Source: Methanosarcinaceae archaeon (GTDB lineage Archaea > Halobacteriota > Methanosarcinia > Methanosarcinales > Methanosarcinaceae). From it: a stretch of 64,000 nt of DNA. Below, piece by piece: positions 36,449-45,443 of this stretch. Below the pieces are notes generated by a model. The model saw nothing but the letters and a program-made list of their open reading frames with translations, was not told the DNA's origin and searched no databases. Positions within the stretch are counted from its first letter, which is position 1. Every line of letters begins with the position of its first letter. The position numbers and the translations under genes are program-made. The DNA lies in NCBI GenBank assembly GCA_020055655.1, contig JAIPUR010000003.1, forward strand, positions 2,612-66,611, read 5' to 3'.

Positions 36449-36491
36449 AGATGGATATAATATCCATCTACCTTTCATTTCTTTTTTACAT
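36449..36491 (+). terminator. Terminator of the TRAM gene
   Basis: AGATGGATAT-A-ATATCCATCT is a perfect 10-bp inverted repeat (36449-36469) with a one-base centre. It is followed by a T-rich run ending TTTCTTTTTT. The tract could also be a protein-binding palindrome, but its place 14 nt past the stop favours termination. Confidence 0.7.
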
Positions 36492-36544
36492 CTTTTAATT
36501 TGTAGCAGATAGATTTTTATGTTATTACAATCCCATTATTATAT

Positions 36545-37195
36545 ATGGGGTTAAAAGCAATTTTTTTAAACTGTACCTTGAAAAGCTCTCCTGAAGTATC
36601 TAACACGAGGGTTCTCATAGATAAAGCGGCCAAGCTATTTGCAGAAATGGATGTCGAAAGCGAGGTAGTGAGGGTTGCAGACTACAACGTGAAATTTGGT
36701 GTTTCATCTGATGAGGGAGATGGAGATGAGTGGCCTGTTATTCTTAAAAAGATACTGGAAAGTGATATTATAGTCATCGGCTCACCAATATGGTTTGGTG
36801 TTCGCTCATCCGTGGCTCAGATGGTACTGGAACGGCTCGATGGTACTTATGAAGATTTGGATCCGGTGACCGGTCAGTTTCCGCTTTATGGCAAGGTGGG
36901 AGGAGTTCTCATAACTGGAAATGAGGACGGTGCCCATGATGTTGCTGCAAATACATTGTTCAATCTGACACATCTTGGGTGTACTGTACCGCCAAATGTG
37001 GATAGTTATTGGGTGGGTCCTGCAGGTCCCGGTCCAAGCTATATTGAGGCAGGTGGGGAAAGACATCTCTACACCAATAAGACCGTTCGCTTCATGGTTC
37101 ACAATACTACGTTCTTCGCAAAACTGCTAAAAGATAATCCAATTCCTACAAATATCAGGGAATTACATTCAGAAGCTGCTGAAGAAAGCGACTGA
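36545..37195 (+). CDS. Flavodoxin-fold NADPH-dependent FMN reductase family protein
   Basis: The protein has 216 residues and a flavodoxin-like fold with the N-terminal phosphate loop in LNCTLKSSPEVSNTRVLID (about 8-26) and SDIIVIGSPIWFGVRSSVAQMVLERLDG (about 74-101). Unlike Isf it lacks the compact cysteine cluster, so it should carry only FMN. The electron partner is unknown. It converges on purL. It may start leaderless at ATG 36545, because a TATA-like stretch lies about 25 nt upstream. Confidence 0.82.
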   Translation: MGLKAIFLNCTLKSSPEVSNTRVLIDKAAKLFAEMDVESEVVRVADYNVKFGVSSDEGDGDEWPVILKKILESDIIVIGSPIWFGVRSSVAQMVLERLDGTYEDLDPVTGQFPLYGKVGGVLITGNEDGAHDVAANTLFNLTHLGCTVPPNVDSYWVGPAGPGPSYIEAGGERHLYTNKTVRFMVHNTTFFAKLLKDNPIPTNIRELHSEAAEESD

Positions 37196-37247
37196 AATAA
37201 TAGCTCTGCTAAGAAAAATGCCAGATAATATTTTTAATTGAAAAAGC

Positions 37248-37269
37248 GATGATGGATTATTCCATCATC
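37248..37269 (-). terminator. Terminator that contains the purL stop codon
   Basis: On the minus strand GATGATGGA, loop ATAA, TCCATCATC is a perfect 9-bp stem. It is followed by GCTTTTTC. The TAA stop of purL lies in the loop, so the last codons form the stem. Confidence 0.7.
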
Positions 37270-39404
37270 AAGTGCATGAGGCTGTTTCTTGCCTCATTGA
37301 TCTCATCTATTGAAAGCGTGATGTCCAGCTCTTTTCCTTTTATGCTGAGCTTATCTCCACCAGTTGTTCCGATAACTGTGTAAGGTATTTCCTTTAACAT
37401 TTCCTTTACAGATTCCGGTTCTGAACTTGTGATTATGGCTCTTGTGTATGATTCAGAGAACAAAAGGTCGTCAGCTCTCAGGTCATCAGCAACAGTTGAA
37501 AGGTCCACTTCTGCACCAATACCTTCACACATCTCGCAAAGTGCTGCTGCAAGCCCACCAAGGGATAGATCATGGGAAGCTGTCAGTTTTCCGCTGTGTA
37601 CTACATCAATAAGTGTGTTAATAATGGCAGCTGTATTTTCCGGTACATTTGGTACTTCTCCATTTGAGGCCATATCTTTGAGGCTATAGTATTCTGAACC
37701 ACCAAGCTCATCCTTTGTAAGGCCCACAAGGATTATTGTGTCGCCTTCATTTGTGAAGATGCCTGAAGGTGCTGCATTGACATTTTCTGTATGTCCTACA
37801 AGACCGATGGATGGGGTTGGAAGGATCGCAGTGTTGAATTCACCACTCTCATTATAGAGTGATACATTTCCACCAACTACTGGTATTGAAAGAGCCCTTG
37901 CTCCATCTCCAAGCCCGAGAATTGCATGCTTGAACTGCCAGTAAATGTCCGGTCTTTCCGGGTTACCAAAGTTCAGACAGTCCACGATGGCAATGCCACT
38001 TGCACCTTTCACTGCAAGATTCATTGCATTTTCAATAATTGTTCCTTTTCCACCCTGGTATGGGTCAAGTAGTGTGTGTCTTGGATTGCATCCACAGGAC
38101 AATATGATACCTTCATCTCCGTCTATGCGTAGAACACCTGCATCATCTCCTGGTTTGACTACAGTTCTGATCTGAACTTCATGGTCATATTGTCTGTATA
38201 TCCATTCTTTTGATGCAACATTATGGGATGAGATAAGATCGAGCACAGCTTGCTTGATGTCTGCTGTTAATTCTGGTTTACTACCAATGTCGCGTGGTTG
38301 AGGTGCTTCGGATGGGCGTTCAAAGGTAGGTGCACCCTCTGTCAGGAGTTTGACTGGAATGTCAGCAACGACTTCACCTTCAAATTCAATTGTGTAATCC
38401 ATGTTCTCGGTGAGGTCACCGATCAGGCTGGCATTGAGGTCGTATTTATCTGCAATAGCCAAAACATCATCTACATTTTCAGGCTCAACTTCCAGAAGCA
38501 TACGTTCCTGTGACTCTGCTATGAGTATCTCATAAGGTGTCATGTTCGCTTCACGCTGGATTACCTTGTCAGCCATAATGCGCATACCAAGGTCACCTTT
38601 GGCAGCCATTTCAGAACTGGCTCCGGCAAGCCCTGCTGCTCCAAGGTCCCTGCATGATTTGACGTATCCTTTTCCGATGGCTTCAAGTGTAGCTTCAATG
38701 GTAAGCTTCTCTGTGAATGGGTCGCCTATCTGGATACTTGGTCTGTCTTCAGCTTCGGAGTCATCTGAGAGGTCTCTTGATGCAAATGATGCTCCTCCAA
38801 GTCCATCCCTGCCAGTGGTGGAGCCCATGAGAATAAGTTTGTTACCTGCCTTATGTGCGCATGCTGTTACAATGTTTTCTTCACGTGCAAGACCAACTGC
38901 TACAACATTTACCAGTGGATTGCCACTGTACGTCTCGTCAAAGAAAGCTTCACCACGAACCACAGGTACTCCAATACAGTTTCCGTATCCTGAAATTCCT
39001 TCTATGATATGCTCAAAAAGATATAGGTTCTTCGGGCTGTAAAGAGGTCCGAAATACAAAGGATCCATCAATGCAATTGGGCGTGCACCCATAGAAATAA
39101 TATCTCGTACGATTCCACCGACACCAGTAGCTGATCCGTTGTATGGGTCTACGTATGATGGGTGGTTGTGACTTTCCATTCCTATTGCAAGAACCCAGCC
39201 ATTTCCGAATTTGATAATTGCTGCATCATCTCCAGGGCCTATAATAACCTTGTCTCCAGTGGTTGTAAAGGTCTTGAGTAATGGTGCACTTGAACGATAT
39301 GAGCAATGCTCACTCCAGAGGTTGAGGAAACATCCCTGTTCTACAAGATTTGGTTCTCTTCCCATCTTTTCAGTTACTATCTTTAAGTCATCTTCAGGTA
39401 ACAT
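37257..39404 (-). CDS. purL: Phosphoribosylformylglycinamidine synthase subunit PurL
   Basis: The FGAM synthase large subunit, the ATP-dependent step four of purine synthesis, works with PurS and PurQ. It has 715 residues, matching the small (Bacillus/archaeal) PurL rather than the 1300-residue fusion. Marks are [18 protein letters not shown] (about 29-46), [21 protein letters not shown] and the second-half repeat KPGDDAGVL. It is monocistronic; purS and purQ are not in the window. Confidence 0.96.
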   Translation of the reverse strand: MLPEDDLKIVTEKMGREPNLVEQGCFLNLWSEHCSYRSSAPLLKTFTTTGDKVIIGPGDDAAIIKFGNGWVLAIGMESHNHPSYVDPYNGSATGVGGIVRDIISMGARPIALMDPLYFGPLYSPKNLYLFEHIIEGISGYGNCIGVPVVRGEAFFDETYSGNPLVNVVAVGLAREENIVTACAHKAGNKLILMGSTTGRDGLGGASFASRDLSDDSEAEDRPSIQIGDPFTEKLTIEATLEAIGKGYVKSCRDLGAAGLAGASSEMAAKGDLGMRIMADKVIQREANMTPYEILIAESQERMLLEVEPENVDDVLAIADKYDLNASLIGDLTENMDYTIEFEGEVVADIPVKLLTEGAPTFERPSEAPQPRDIGSKPELTADIKQAVLDLISSHNVASKEWIYRQYDHEVQIRTVVKPGDDAGVLRIDGDEGIILSCGCNPRHTLLDPYQGGKGTIIENAMNLAVKGASGIAIVDCLNFGNPERPDIYWQFKHAILGLGDGARALSIPVVGGNVSLYNESGEFNTAILPTPSIGLVGHTENVNAAPSGIFTNEGDTIILVGLTKDELGGSEYYSLKDMASNGEVPNVPENTAAIINTLIDVVHSGKLTASHDLSLGGLAAALCEMCEGIGAEVDLSTVADDLRADDLLFSESYTRAIITSSEPESVKEMLKEIPYTVIGTTGGDKLSIKGKELDITLSIDEINEARNSLMHLMME

Positions 39405-39509
39405 TTATGTGCCTCGGGTATTTAAACTCGTGATTTATAAGGCTGTAAAGCACCCAGGGAGTAATAAACGTTTCTTTAACAAAGAATCCCATTTATTGAA
39501 ATCAACATC

Positions 39510-39866
39510 TCAGCATCTATTTTCAAAGGAAAAAGTGTCCCCTGTTTTGATTCTGTTTTTCTTTACAGTACCGGGATTTGTTTCTATGATGTATTTAATC
39601 TTGGAGCCAGATGAGCATCTTCCAATCCATGGTCTTAGGGTAGATGTTTTGACAACCTTTTTGTTCTCATCTAAAAAAATAGCATCTATCGGGAAATTTA
39701 CAAAAAGCATATGTAATGATATCTTGATCTTTTTCTTTAAAACAAATACCAATGCATAGTCTTCAGGGATATTTTTTCTAAACATCAGTCCCAATATCTG
39801 GCTAAGTATTCCGCAGGCGAATTCGACATCCCCTGCAATTGATTTACCATTAGACTTTAATATCAT
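39510..39866 (-). CDS. DUF192 family protein
   Basis: The protein has 118 residues and a compact beta-fold. The family core is present: GLMFRKNIPEDYALVFVL (about 27-44), HMLFVNFPIDAIFLDENKKVV (about 52-72) and the KYIIETNPG segment. Many archaeal DUF192 proteins are cytoplasmic; no signal peptide is seen here. The function of the family is not established. It is divergent from the aIF1-like gene. Confidence 0.85.
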   Translation of the reverse strand: MILKSNGKSIAGDVEFACGILSQILGLMFRKNIPEDYALVFVLKKKIKISLHMLFVNFPIDAIFLDENKKVVKTSTLRPWIGRCSSGSKIKYIIETNPGTVKKNRIKTGDTFSFENRC

Positions 39867-39950
39867 TGCAGGTTTACTCTATTCATCTATTTTATTATAA
39901 GCTATTGGAGTGTTTGAAATAGATAATAATGTCGGAGGAAATATCACAAG

Positions 39951-40259
39951 ATGAGTTCTGAAATGTGTTCAGTCTGCGGATTGCCAGGAGAACTTTGCAT
40001 TTGCGAAGAAGTAGCAAAGGAACAGCAAAGGATAATTGTCAAAGTTAATAGGCGAAGGTATGGTAAAGAAGTTACAGTTGTAGAGGGCTTCGATGCTCAC
40101 GAAATTGATCTTCACGAACTGTCCACCTACTTAAAATCCAAATTTGCGTGCGGTGGAACCGTAAAAGGTAATTCTGTTGAATTGCAAGGCAATCATATTG
40201 TACGTATGAAACAAGTTCTCATAGATAGAGGCTTCTCTCCGGATCAGATAAAAGATTGA
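39951..40259 (+). CDS. Translation initiation factor aIF1 (SUI1)
   Basis: The SUI1/eIF1 homologue has 102 residues and monitors start-codon selection on the small ribosomal subunit. The N-terminal cysteine knuckle (C6, C9, C16, C18 in [13 protein letters not shown]) is typical of archaeal aIF1. The SUI1 core is [21 protein letters not shown] and [27 protein letters not shown] lies about 13 nt before the ATG. It is monocistronic. Confidence 0.95.
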   Translation: MSSEMCSVCGLPGELCICEEVAKEQQRIIVKVNRRRYGKEVTVVEGFDAHEIDLHELSTYLKSKFACGGTVKGNSVELQGNHIVRMKQVLIDRGFSPDQIKD

Positions 40260-40390
40260 TCTTTTTATTCTGTATAAAATCCGTATTTTATGCAAATTTG
40301 CAGAGCTCGTCTCTGCACAATGACTTTTTTTAAGTTGTCTTAATTGAAGGGTATTTACTATAAGTATTATCTAATTATAATAGGTATGCT

Positions 40391-41539
40391 ATGAAGCAAG
40401 TTTACATGGACCACAGTGCAACTACCCCGGTAGATCCGCAGGTAGTTGATGCTATGCTTCCTTATTTTACCGAGAAGTTCGGGAATTCATCCAGTTTTCA
40501 CTCATTCGGGCGGGAAGCAGCAAAAGCACTTTCTGCTGCACGCCATAAAATAGCAGATTGTATTGGTGCCAAGTCCAATGAAATAATATTTACATCAGGT
40601 GGTACTGAATCTGACAACCTTGCCATTCTTGGAACAGTAGGTCAATATGCAGGGGTTTCGCATATTATCACTTCTGTCATCGAACATCCGGCAGTTCTCA
40701 ACACATGTGCTTATCTTGAAAGAATTGGCCATGAAGTGACCTACATTCCTGTAGACGCTGATGGAATTATCGATATTGAGGCACTTGTTTCATCCATAAA
40801 GGAAAATACTGTTCTGATATCTGTAATGCATGCAAATAATGAGATCGGGAGTATACAGCCGATCAGAGAAATAGCAGATATCGCCAATTCCAAAGGAATA
40901 GTTTTTCATACCGATGCAGTACAGTCACTCGGCAAGATCCCTGTCAATGTGAATGATCTTGGTGTTGATCTTTTATCCATTTCTTCCCATAAGATCCATG
41001 GACCAAAAGGTGCAGGTATGCTTTACATAAAAGATGGCACTTCCATAAGCCCAATAGTGTTTGGTGGGGGACACGAGCGTGGCTTGCGCCCAGGTACTGA
41101 GAACATATCCGGTATTGTAGGTCTTGCAACGGCTGTTGATCTTGCAATGCAACGATATGATGTTGATTCCAGGCATCTACTTGATCTTCGCAACAGCCTG
41201 ATCGAAAAAACAATGGCAACTATCGATGGAGTTCGTCTCAATGGTCATTCTACAAAGCGCCTTCCAAATAATGTAAATTTAAGTTTCAGATCAGTCGAAG
41301 GTGAGTCTCTGCTCATGATGCTTGACCTAAAAGGAATTGCAGTATCTACAGGATCTGCCTGTTCGTCCAAATCTTTAAAAGCATCGCATGTATTGGCATC
41401 TATAGGATTAGCTGCAGATTTCATACACGGTTCGCTCAGGATCAGTCTTGGTAGAGGAAACAGTATGGAAGATATTGATTATCTTGTATCATCTTTACAG
41501 GAAATAGTTTCCAGATTAAGGGAAATATCCGCATTGTAG
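40391..41539 (+). CDS. Cysteine desulfurase, NifS/IscS family
   Basis: This PLP enzyme strips sulfur from cysteine for Fe-S assembly. It has 382 residues. The N-terminal MDHSATTPVDPQVVDAM, the PLP-lysine segment SISSHKIHGPKGAG (about 196-209) and the mobile-loop catalytic cysteine in STGSACSSKSLKASHVL (about 317-333) are all present. It is first of a run iscS-iscU-HTH-nre with short gaps; the iscU start is 31 nt downstream. Many methanogens make cysteine and Fe-S clusters with sulfide and lack this enzyme, so its presence is informative. Confidence 0.94.
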   Translation: MKQVYMDHSATTPVDPQVVDAMLPYFTEKFGNSSSFHSFGREAAKALSAARHKIADCIGAKSNEIIFTSGGTESDNLAILGTVGQYAGVSHIITSVIEHPAVLNTCAYLERIGHEVTYIPVDADGIIDIEALVSSIKENTVLISVMHANNEIGSIQPIREIADIANSKGIVFHTDAVQSLGKIPVNVNDLGVDLLSISSHKIHGPKGAGMLYIKDGTSISPIVFGGGHERGLRPGTENISGIVGLATAVDLAMQRYDVDSRHLLDLRNSLIEKTMATIDGVRLNGHSTKRLPNNVNLSFRSVEGESLLMMLDLKGIAVSTGSACSSKSLKASHVLASIGLAADFIHGSLRISLGRGNSMEDIDYLVSSLQEIVSRLREISAL

Positions 41540-41570
41540 TAACTTGAATTATATCATTCAGGAGAACAGG

Positions 41571-41942
41571 ATGTACTCAAAGAAAGTCATTGAACAATTC
41601 ACAAATCCCCTTAATGTCGGTACGATAGAAAATGCCGATGGTATCGGTGAAGTTGGTAGTACTGTAGATGGTGACATCATTACGATATATCTTAAAGTGG
41701 ATAACGGTGTTCTAAGCGAGGTAAAGTTCAAAACATTTGGCTGCGTTGTAGCAATATCTACATCTACAATAGTCACTCAGCTTGCAAAAGGAAAGACAAT
41801 TGAAGAAGCGCAAAAGATTACAAATGATGATGTTCTAAATGCACTGGATGGGTTGCCTGAAGGTAAAGACAGGTGTTCCGGATTTGCTCTTGATGCTCTT
41901 AATAAAGCGATCGATAATTACATTGAATTCAAAAAAGATTAA
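41571..41942 (+). CDS. IscU/NifU-N scaffold homologue lacking one ligand cysteine
   Basis: The scaffold for Fe-S cluster assembly has 123 residues. Two of the three usual ligand cysteines are present: C58 in KFKTFGCVVAIS and C102 in KDRCSGFALDAL. The first, normally in GAPxCGD, is replaced: the segment is G-S-T-V-D33-G-D35. The GCGSAI motif is also GCVVAI. The start is ATG 41571 with AGGAG 7 nt upstream. Either the cluster has an aspartate ligand or the protein is a carrier rather than a scaffold. No IscA or HscAB gene is nearby. Confidence 0.9.
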   Translation: MYSKKVIEQFTNPLNVGTIENADGIGEVGSTVDGDIITIYLKVDNGVLSEVKFKTFGCVVAISTSTIVTQLAKGKTIEEAQKITNDDVLNALDGLPEGKDRCSGFALDALNKAIDNYIEFKKD

Positions 41943-41963
41943 AAATGGAAATGAGGCGATGTT

Positions 41964-42326
41964 GTGAAAACCACTTGTGAGATTATGGTTCAGAAAGTCT
42001 TACCAGCGATCAGAGCTGAAATAGCCCGGATCATTATATTCGAACATGGACGTACCCAGCAGGAAGCTGCAGATGTTTTAGATATTTCAAGGGCTGCGAT
42101 ATCCCAGTATTTGAGTGAGAAACGTGGGGCTGATATTGATTTTTCTGATGTGACAAGAGGCGAGATCAGAACGTTTACTGCAGAACTTCTCGGTGGTCTA
42201 AGCGCCAAAGAGCAGGTCCGGGGTATGTGTGGCGTCTGCAAATATGTCCAGAAATCCGGATGGCTCAATAAAAATGAACCTGATGCAGGTTTCTGTGTAA
42301 TTTGCGGAGATAGTGAAGATAGTTGA
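41964..42326 (+). CDS. HTH regulator with a four-cysteine C-terminal motif
   Basis: The protein has 120 residues. A helix-turn-helix (about 28-52: HGRTQQEAADVLDISRAAISQYL) is followed by a C-X2-C-X18-C-X2-C motif (C89, C92, C111, C114), suitable for a zinc knuckle or an Fe-S cluster. Because it is encoded between iscU and nre, 22 nt after iscU, an Fe-S-sensing repressor of this operon is a reasonable inference. The start is GTG at 41964 behind GAGGCGAT. Its stop overlaps the nre TTG start. Confidence 0.8.
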   Translation: MKTTCEIMVQKVLPAIRAEIARIIIFEHGRTQQEAADVLDISRAAISQYLSEKRGADIDFSDVTRGEIRTFTAELLGGLSAKEQVRGMCGVCKYVQKSGWLNKNEPDAGFCVICGDSEDS

Positions 42327-43546
42327 ATGAAAATCTTTGCGTAAAGTGCAAGGGAAAAGGGCTATGTGGGCGTCCTTATTGCCCAATTTTGGAAAAATTC
42401 AAGTCAGTCGACTCAACTGTTTCTAAAAGTACAGGCTGCACTTCTATTTTTGGTGCATCTCCCCCATCTGTTTTTGTAGGTCGGCATAACTATCCGGAAG
42501 TTATGGCAGGGCCAATGATCCCACCTGAATTAACAGGTGATGAATCAATACAGCTGGAAGACCCCAGAGAACTTTTGAAAATGGGAATTCAGGATGTTAT
42601 TTCTTCCCGTTCACATCTTGTCAGGGCAAGTACCGGTATTAATGTTAAGAATGCCATAAAACCCGACAATTCTCTTATTGAGAAATCCCAGGAGCTGGCA
42701 TTATCTAAAAAACCAGTCGATACGGAAGCTTGGTTCCATAAACCAATACAGAATAAATTAAAATTTGACAATGTTCTGACTCCCATGGGTCCCACAGGTG
42801 ACCTCAAGGATTTCAGTGTCGCAGAAAACCCGAAAGTTCCTAAAAAAGTAGATTATCTGGTTTATGACACGGATGCTCTGGCAAAAGATGCTATATCCGA
42901 ACTATGGGGCAACAATATTCCAACTGAACACATAACTCGTCTTTTTTCCATTGGACTGCTAGGCCAGGAAAGACGTCTTGTCCCAACCAGGTGGTCTATT
43001 ACAGCAGTAGATGACATGGCCGGGAAGAATATATTCGCGAGTGTCAGGGATTTCCAGCAGGTAAATGAGGTAATGGTATTTAGTGGGGGAGTTTTTGGAA
43101 ATCATTTTGAAATAATGTTGATTCCACGTCCATTCTCCTTTGAACTAATAGAAGTATGGATGCCTCGTACTGTCTGGTCTGGGCAGGAAACGTGGATAGA
43201 TTCGGATAGTGAAGGTGTTACTGGTAAAAAGGGCTATTCTAATCTTGCAGGTGGATACTATGCAGCTCGCTTACCTGTGATGGAATATCTAAAGCAGATC
43301 AAAAGGCAGGCCACTATATTTATCGTGCGTGAGATCCGTCCCGAATACTGGGCTCCACTTGGTGTCTGGGTGGTGCGTGAGGGCGTGCGTGAGGCCATGA
43401 ATAACAAACCAATGGTATTCGAATCGGTGGGTAAGGCAGTTGAGAGCATGGCTACCCGCATTAATACTCCGCGTGAAAAATGGATGAAAAAGGCCAATAT
43501 GCTTTCTGATGTAAAAGCTCAGAGAACATTGGATGCATTCATTTAA
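42323..43546 (+). CDS. Nre-family DNA repair protein
   Basis: The protein has 407 residues and joins the DUF650 and DUF651 domains, as in archaeal NreA. It has an N-terminal zinc-finger-like motif (C6, C9, C15, C20). The C-terminus ends QRTLDAFI, a PCNA-interacting (PIP) box that links it to the sliding clamp. NreA of Haloferax takes part in repair of mitomycin-type damage, possibly with UvrABC. The start is TTG overlapping the previous stop. It closes the iscS-iscU-HTH run. Confidence 0.9.
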   Translation: MNENLCVKCKGKGLCGRPYCPILEKFKSVDSTVSKSTGCTSIFGASPPSVFVGRHNYPEVMAGPMIPPELTGDESIQLEDPRELLKMGIQDVISSRSHLVRASTGINVKNAIKPDNSLIEKSQELALSKKPVDTEAWFHKPIQNKLKFDNVLTPMGPTGDLKDFSVAENPKVPKKVDYLVYDTDALAKDAISELWGNNIPTEHITRLFSIGLLGQERRLVPTRWSITAVDDMAGKNIFASVRDFQQVNEVMVFSGGVFGNHFEIMLIPRPFSFELIEVWMPRTVWSGQETWIDSDSEGVTGKKGYSNLAGGYYAARLPVMEYLKQIKRQATIFIVREIRPEYWAPLGVWVVREGVREAMNNKPMVFESVGKAVESMATRINTPREKWMKKANMLSDVKAQRTLDAFI

Positions 43547-43581
43547 GTACACTCCTATATTGATTACGTATAGCTATATAG

Positions 43582-43591
43582 AAATATATAT
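43582..43591 (+). promoter_or_regulatory. TATA box of the phosphate permease operon
   Basis: AAATATATAT lies about 85 bp before the permease ATG at 43674. Confidence 0.45.
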
Positions 43592-43673
43592 GGATATGTA
43601 ATCTAAACAAATCATTTTTATATTCATGAGACTGATTTAGCGGTCTATGTCATACTATAGGGGACCTTAAACA

Positions 43674-44711
43674 ATGGATATCTTAGATCCGACAGTAATC
43701 CTGTTAATATTTGCAGGACTATACATGGCATGGAATATAGGGGCAAACGACCTGGCAAATTCCATGGGGACGTCTGTAGGTAGCGGTGCGCTATCTATAA
43801 AACAAGTTATTATCATAGCCGGAGTTTTTGAATTTGCCGGAGCAATCTTCTTTGGAAAAAGAGTAACTTCCACGATTGCCAAAGGTATTGTGCCCATTGA
43901 TTCAATAAATCTCATTGATCCTCACCTTGTGGCAATTGGGATGCTGGCAGCTATTCTTGCAGCAGGTTTCTGGATCACATTGGCAACATTTTATAATTTA
44001 CCAGTTTCCACAACTCACTCAATAGTGGGTGCAGTACTTGGTTTTGGATTGATAGCCGCATTTCAGGGAATCATTGGTTATGGGGATATCAACTGGTTTA
44101 TTCTTGCAAAGATAGTTGTTAGCTGGCTTGTGTCACCACTTCTGGGGGCTGCTATAGCATTTATCATTTTTTCGCTTATTCGTTATTTCATATTGCAGAA
44201 AGCATATGATCCATATAATATAGAGAAGAAATTCGTTTTCCTGCAAATATTAACTGCATGCTACATCGCCTTTGCACATGGTTCCAACGATGTTGCAAAT
44301 GCAGTGGGTCCAATTTATGCAGGATTGAGCTCATTGAACCTTGTTGGGGAATCAATACCAATATGGGTTATGTTAGTAGGTGGTATTGGAATGGTCATTG
44401 GTCTGGGAACATGGGGCTACCGTGTTATTGAGACAATAGGTACAAAGATAACTGAACTAACTCCTACAAGAGGCTTCTCTGCAGAATTTGCAACGGCTTC
44501 TGTTGTTGTATTTCACAGTTACAGCTCACTTCCAATATCGACAACCCACACTCTTGTGGGTTCAGTTATTGGTGTCGGACTTGCTGGTGGTCTTGCAGCA
44601 GTTGATTTAAGTGTCATTGGTAAGATAGTTGTTTCCTGGGTTATTACCGTACCAGTAGCAGCATTAACATCTGCACTTATATTTTTAGGACTTATAGGGG
44701 TTGGATTATGA
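43674..44711 (+). CDS. pit: PiT-family inorganic phosphate permease
   Basis: The ion-coupled phosphate importer has 345 residues and about ten helices. The two inverted-repeat signatures are clear: [19 protein letters not shown] (about 23-41) and [17 protein letters not shown] (about 201-217), with STTHSIVGA and STTHTLVGS later in each half. It overlaps the DUF47 gene by 4 nt, the usual pairing for low-affinity phosphate uptake. Confidence 0.94.
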   Translation: MDILDPTVILLIFAGLYMAWNIGANDLANSMGTSVGSGALSIKQVIIIAGVFEFAGAIFFGKRVTSTIAKGIVPIDSINLIDPHLVAIGMLAAILAAGFWITLATFYNLPVSTTHSIVGAVLGFGLIAAFQGIIGYGDINWFILAKIVVSWLVSPLLGAAIAFIIFSLIRYFILQKAYDPYNIEKKFVFLQILTACYIAFAHGSNDVANAVGPIYAGLSSLNLVGESIPIWVMLVGGIGMVIGLGTWGYRVIETIGTKITELTPTRGFSAEFATASVVVFHSYSSLPISTTHTLVGSVIGVGLAGGLAAVDLSVIGKIVVSWVITVPVAALTSALIFLGLIGVGL

Positions 44712-45400
44712 TTAAGAAAGAGTACATTCGTTCAGTTCTGGACATATTTGCTTCGTCCCCGTTCAAACCTTTGGGAATGCATGCCAGCAAAGGTGGCGAA
44801 GCAGTAAGAAAGCTAAATGAGGCTGTTATAGCTTATTGTGATGGAAACGCCCAAAGGGTTGAGGAGCTAAGCCAGGAGATAGATGTAATTGAACATGAGG
44901 CTGATGTCCTTAAACAGACTATTCGCTCTGAACTTTCGTCTTCAATAATGCTTCCGGTTCATGCAAGCGATCTACTGGATTTCCTTAAGCCACAGGATTC
45001 AATTTCTGATGTAGCACAGGAAGTATCCTACTGGTTTACTTTGAGGGAATTTAATGCTTCTGATGAAGTTCGTCAGAGCCTTTTGGATCTAATGGACAAG
45101 GTACTGGAAACAGTTGAGGTTTATGAGGAATTGGTATCTACCATCAGTGAACTTCTCGAAGCATCCTTTAGTAAAAGAGATGTGGAAGAGACTCTCTCGC
45201 TTGTTATCAAAGTAGAAGAAATGGAACATCAGGTCGATGTAGCCGAAAAAGAATTGATGAGAAAAGTCTTCCAGCAGGAAGATAATATCGGTGGCACAGG
45301 TGTCTACCATTTGGCTCGGCTGGTTGACGGTATTGGAGATATTGCTGATAAGGCTGAACACGCAGCTGATAGATTAAGGACCATGGTAATAAGGAGGTAA
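44708..45400 (+). CDS. PhoU-like DUF47 protein, partner of the phosphate permease
   Basis: The protein has 230 residues and is all helical, of the TIGR00153/DUF47 family related to PhoU. The segments [20 protein letters not shown] (about 17-36) and [20 protein letters not shown] (about 57-76) match the metal-binding first bundle (E/D-x3-D type); a second E-E-M-E-H-Q-V-D-V repeat occurs near 175. It probably gates the permease. Translation is coupled to pit by ATGA. Confidence 0.9.
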   Translation: MIKKEYIRSVLDIFASSPFKPLGMHASKGGEAVRKLNEAVIAYCDGNAQRVEELSQEIDVIEHEADVLKQTIRSELSSSIMLPVHASDLLDFLKPQDSISDVAQEVSYWFTLREFNASDEVRQSLLDLMDKVLETVEVYEELVSTISELLEASFSKRDVEETLSLVIKVEEMEHQVDVAEKELMRKVFQQEDNIGGTGVYHLARLVDGIGDIADKAEHAADRLRTMVIRR

Positions 45401-45443
45401 TCCTTCTCAGTCCATATTAGTTTATTTCTGTTTAATTTCGATT

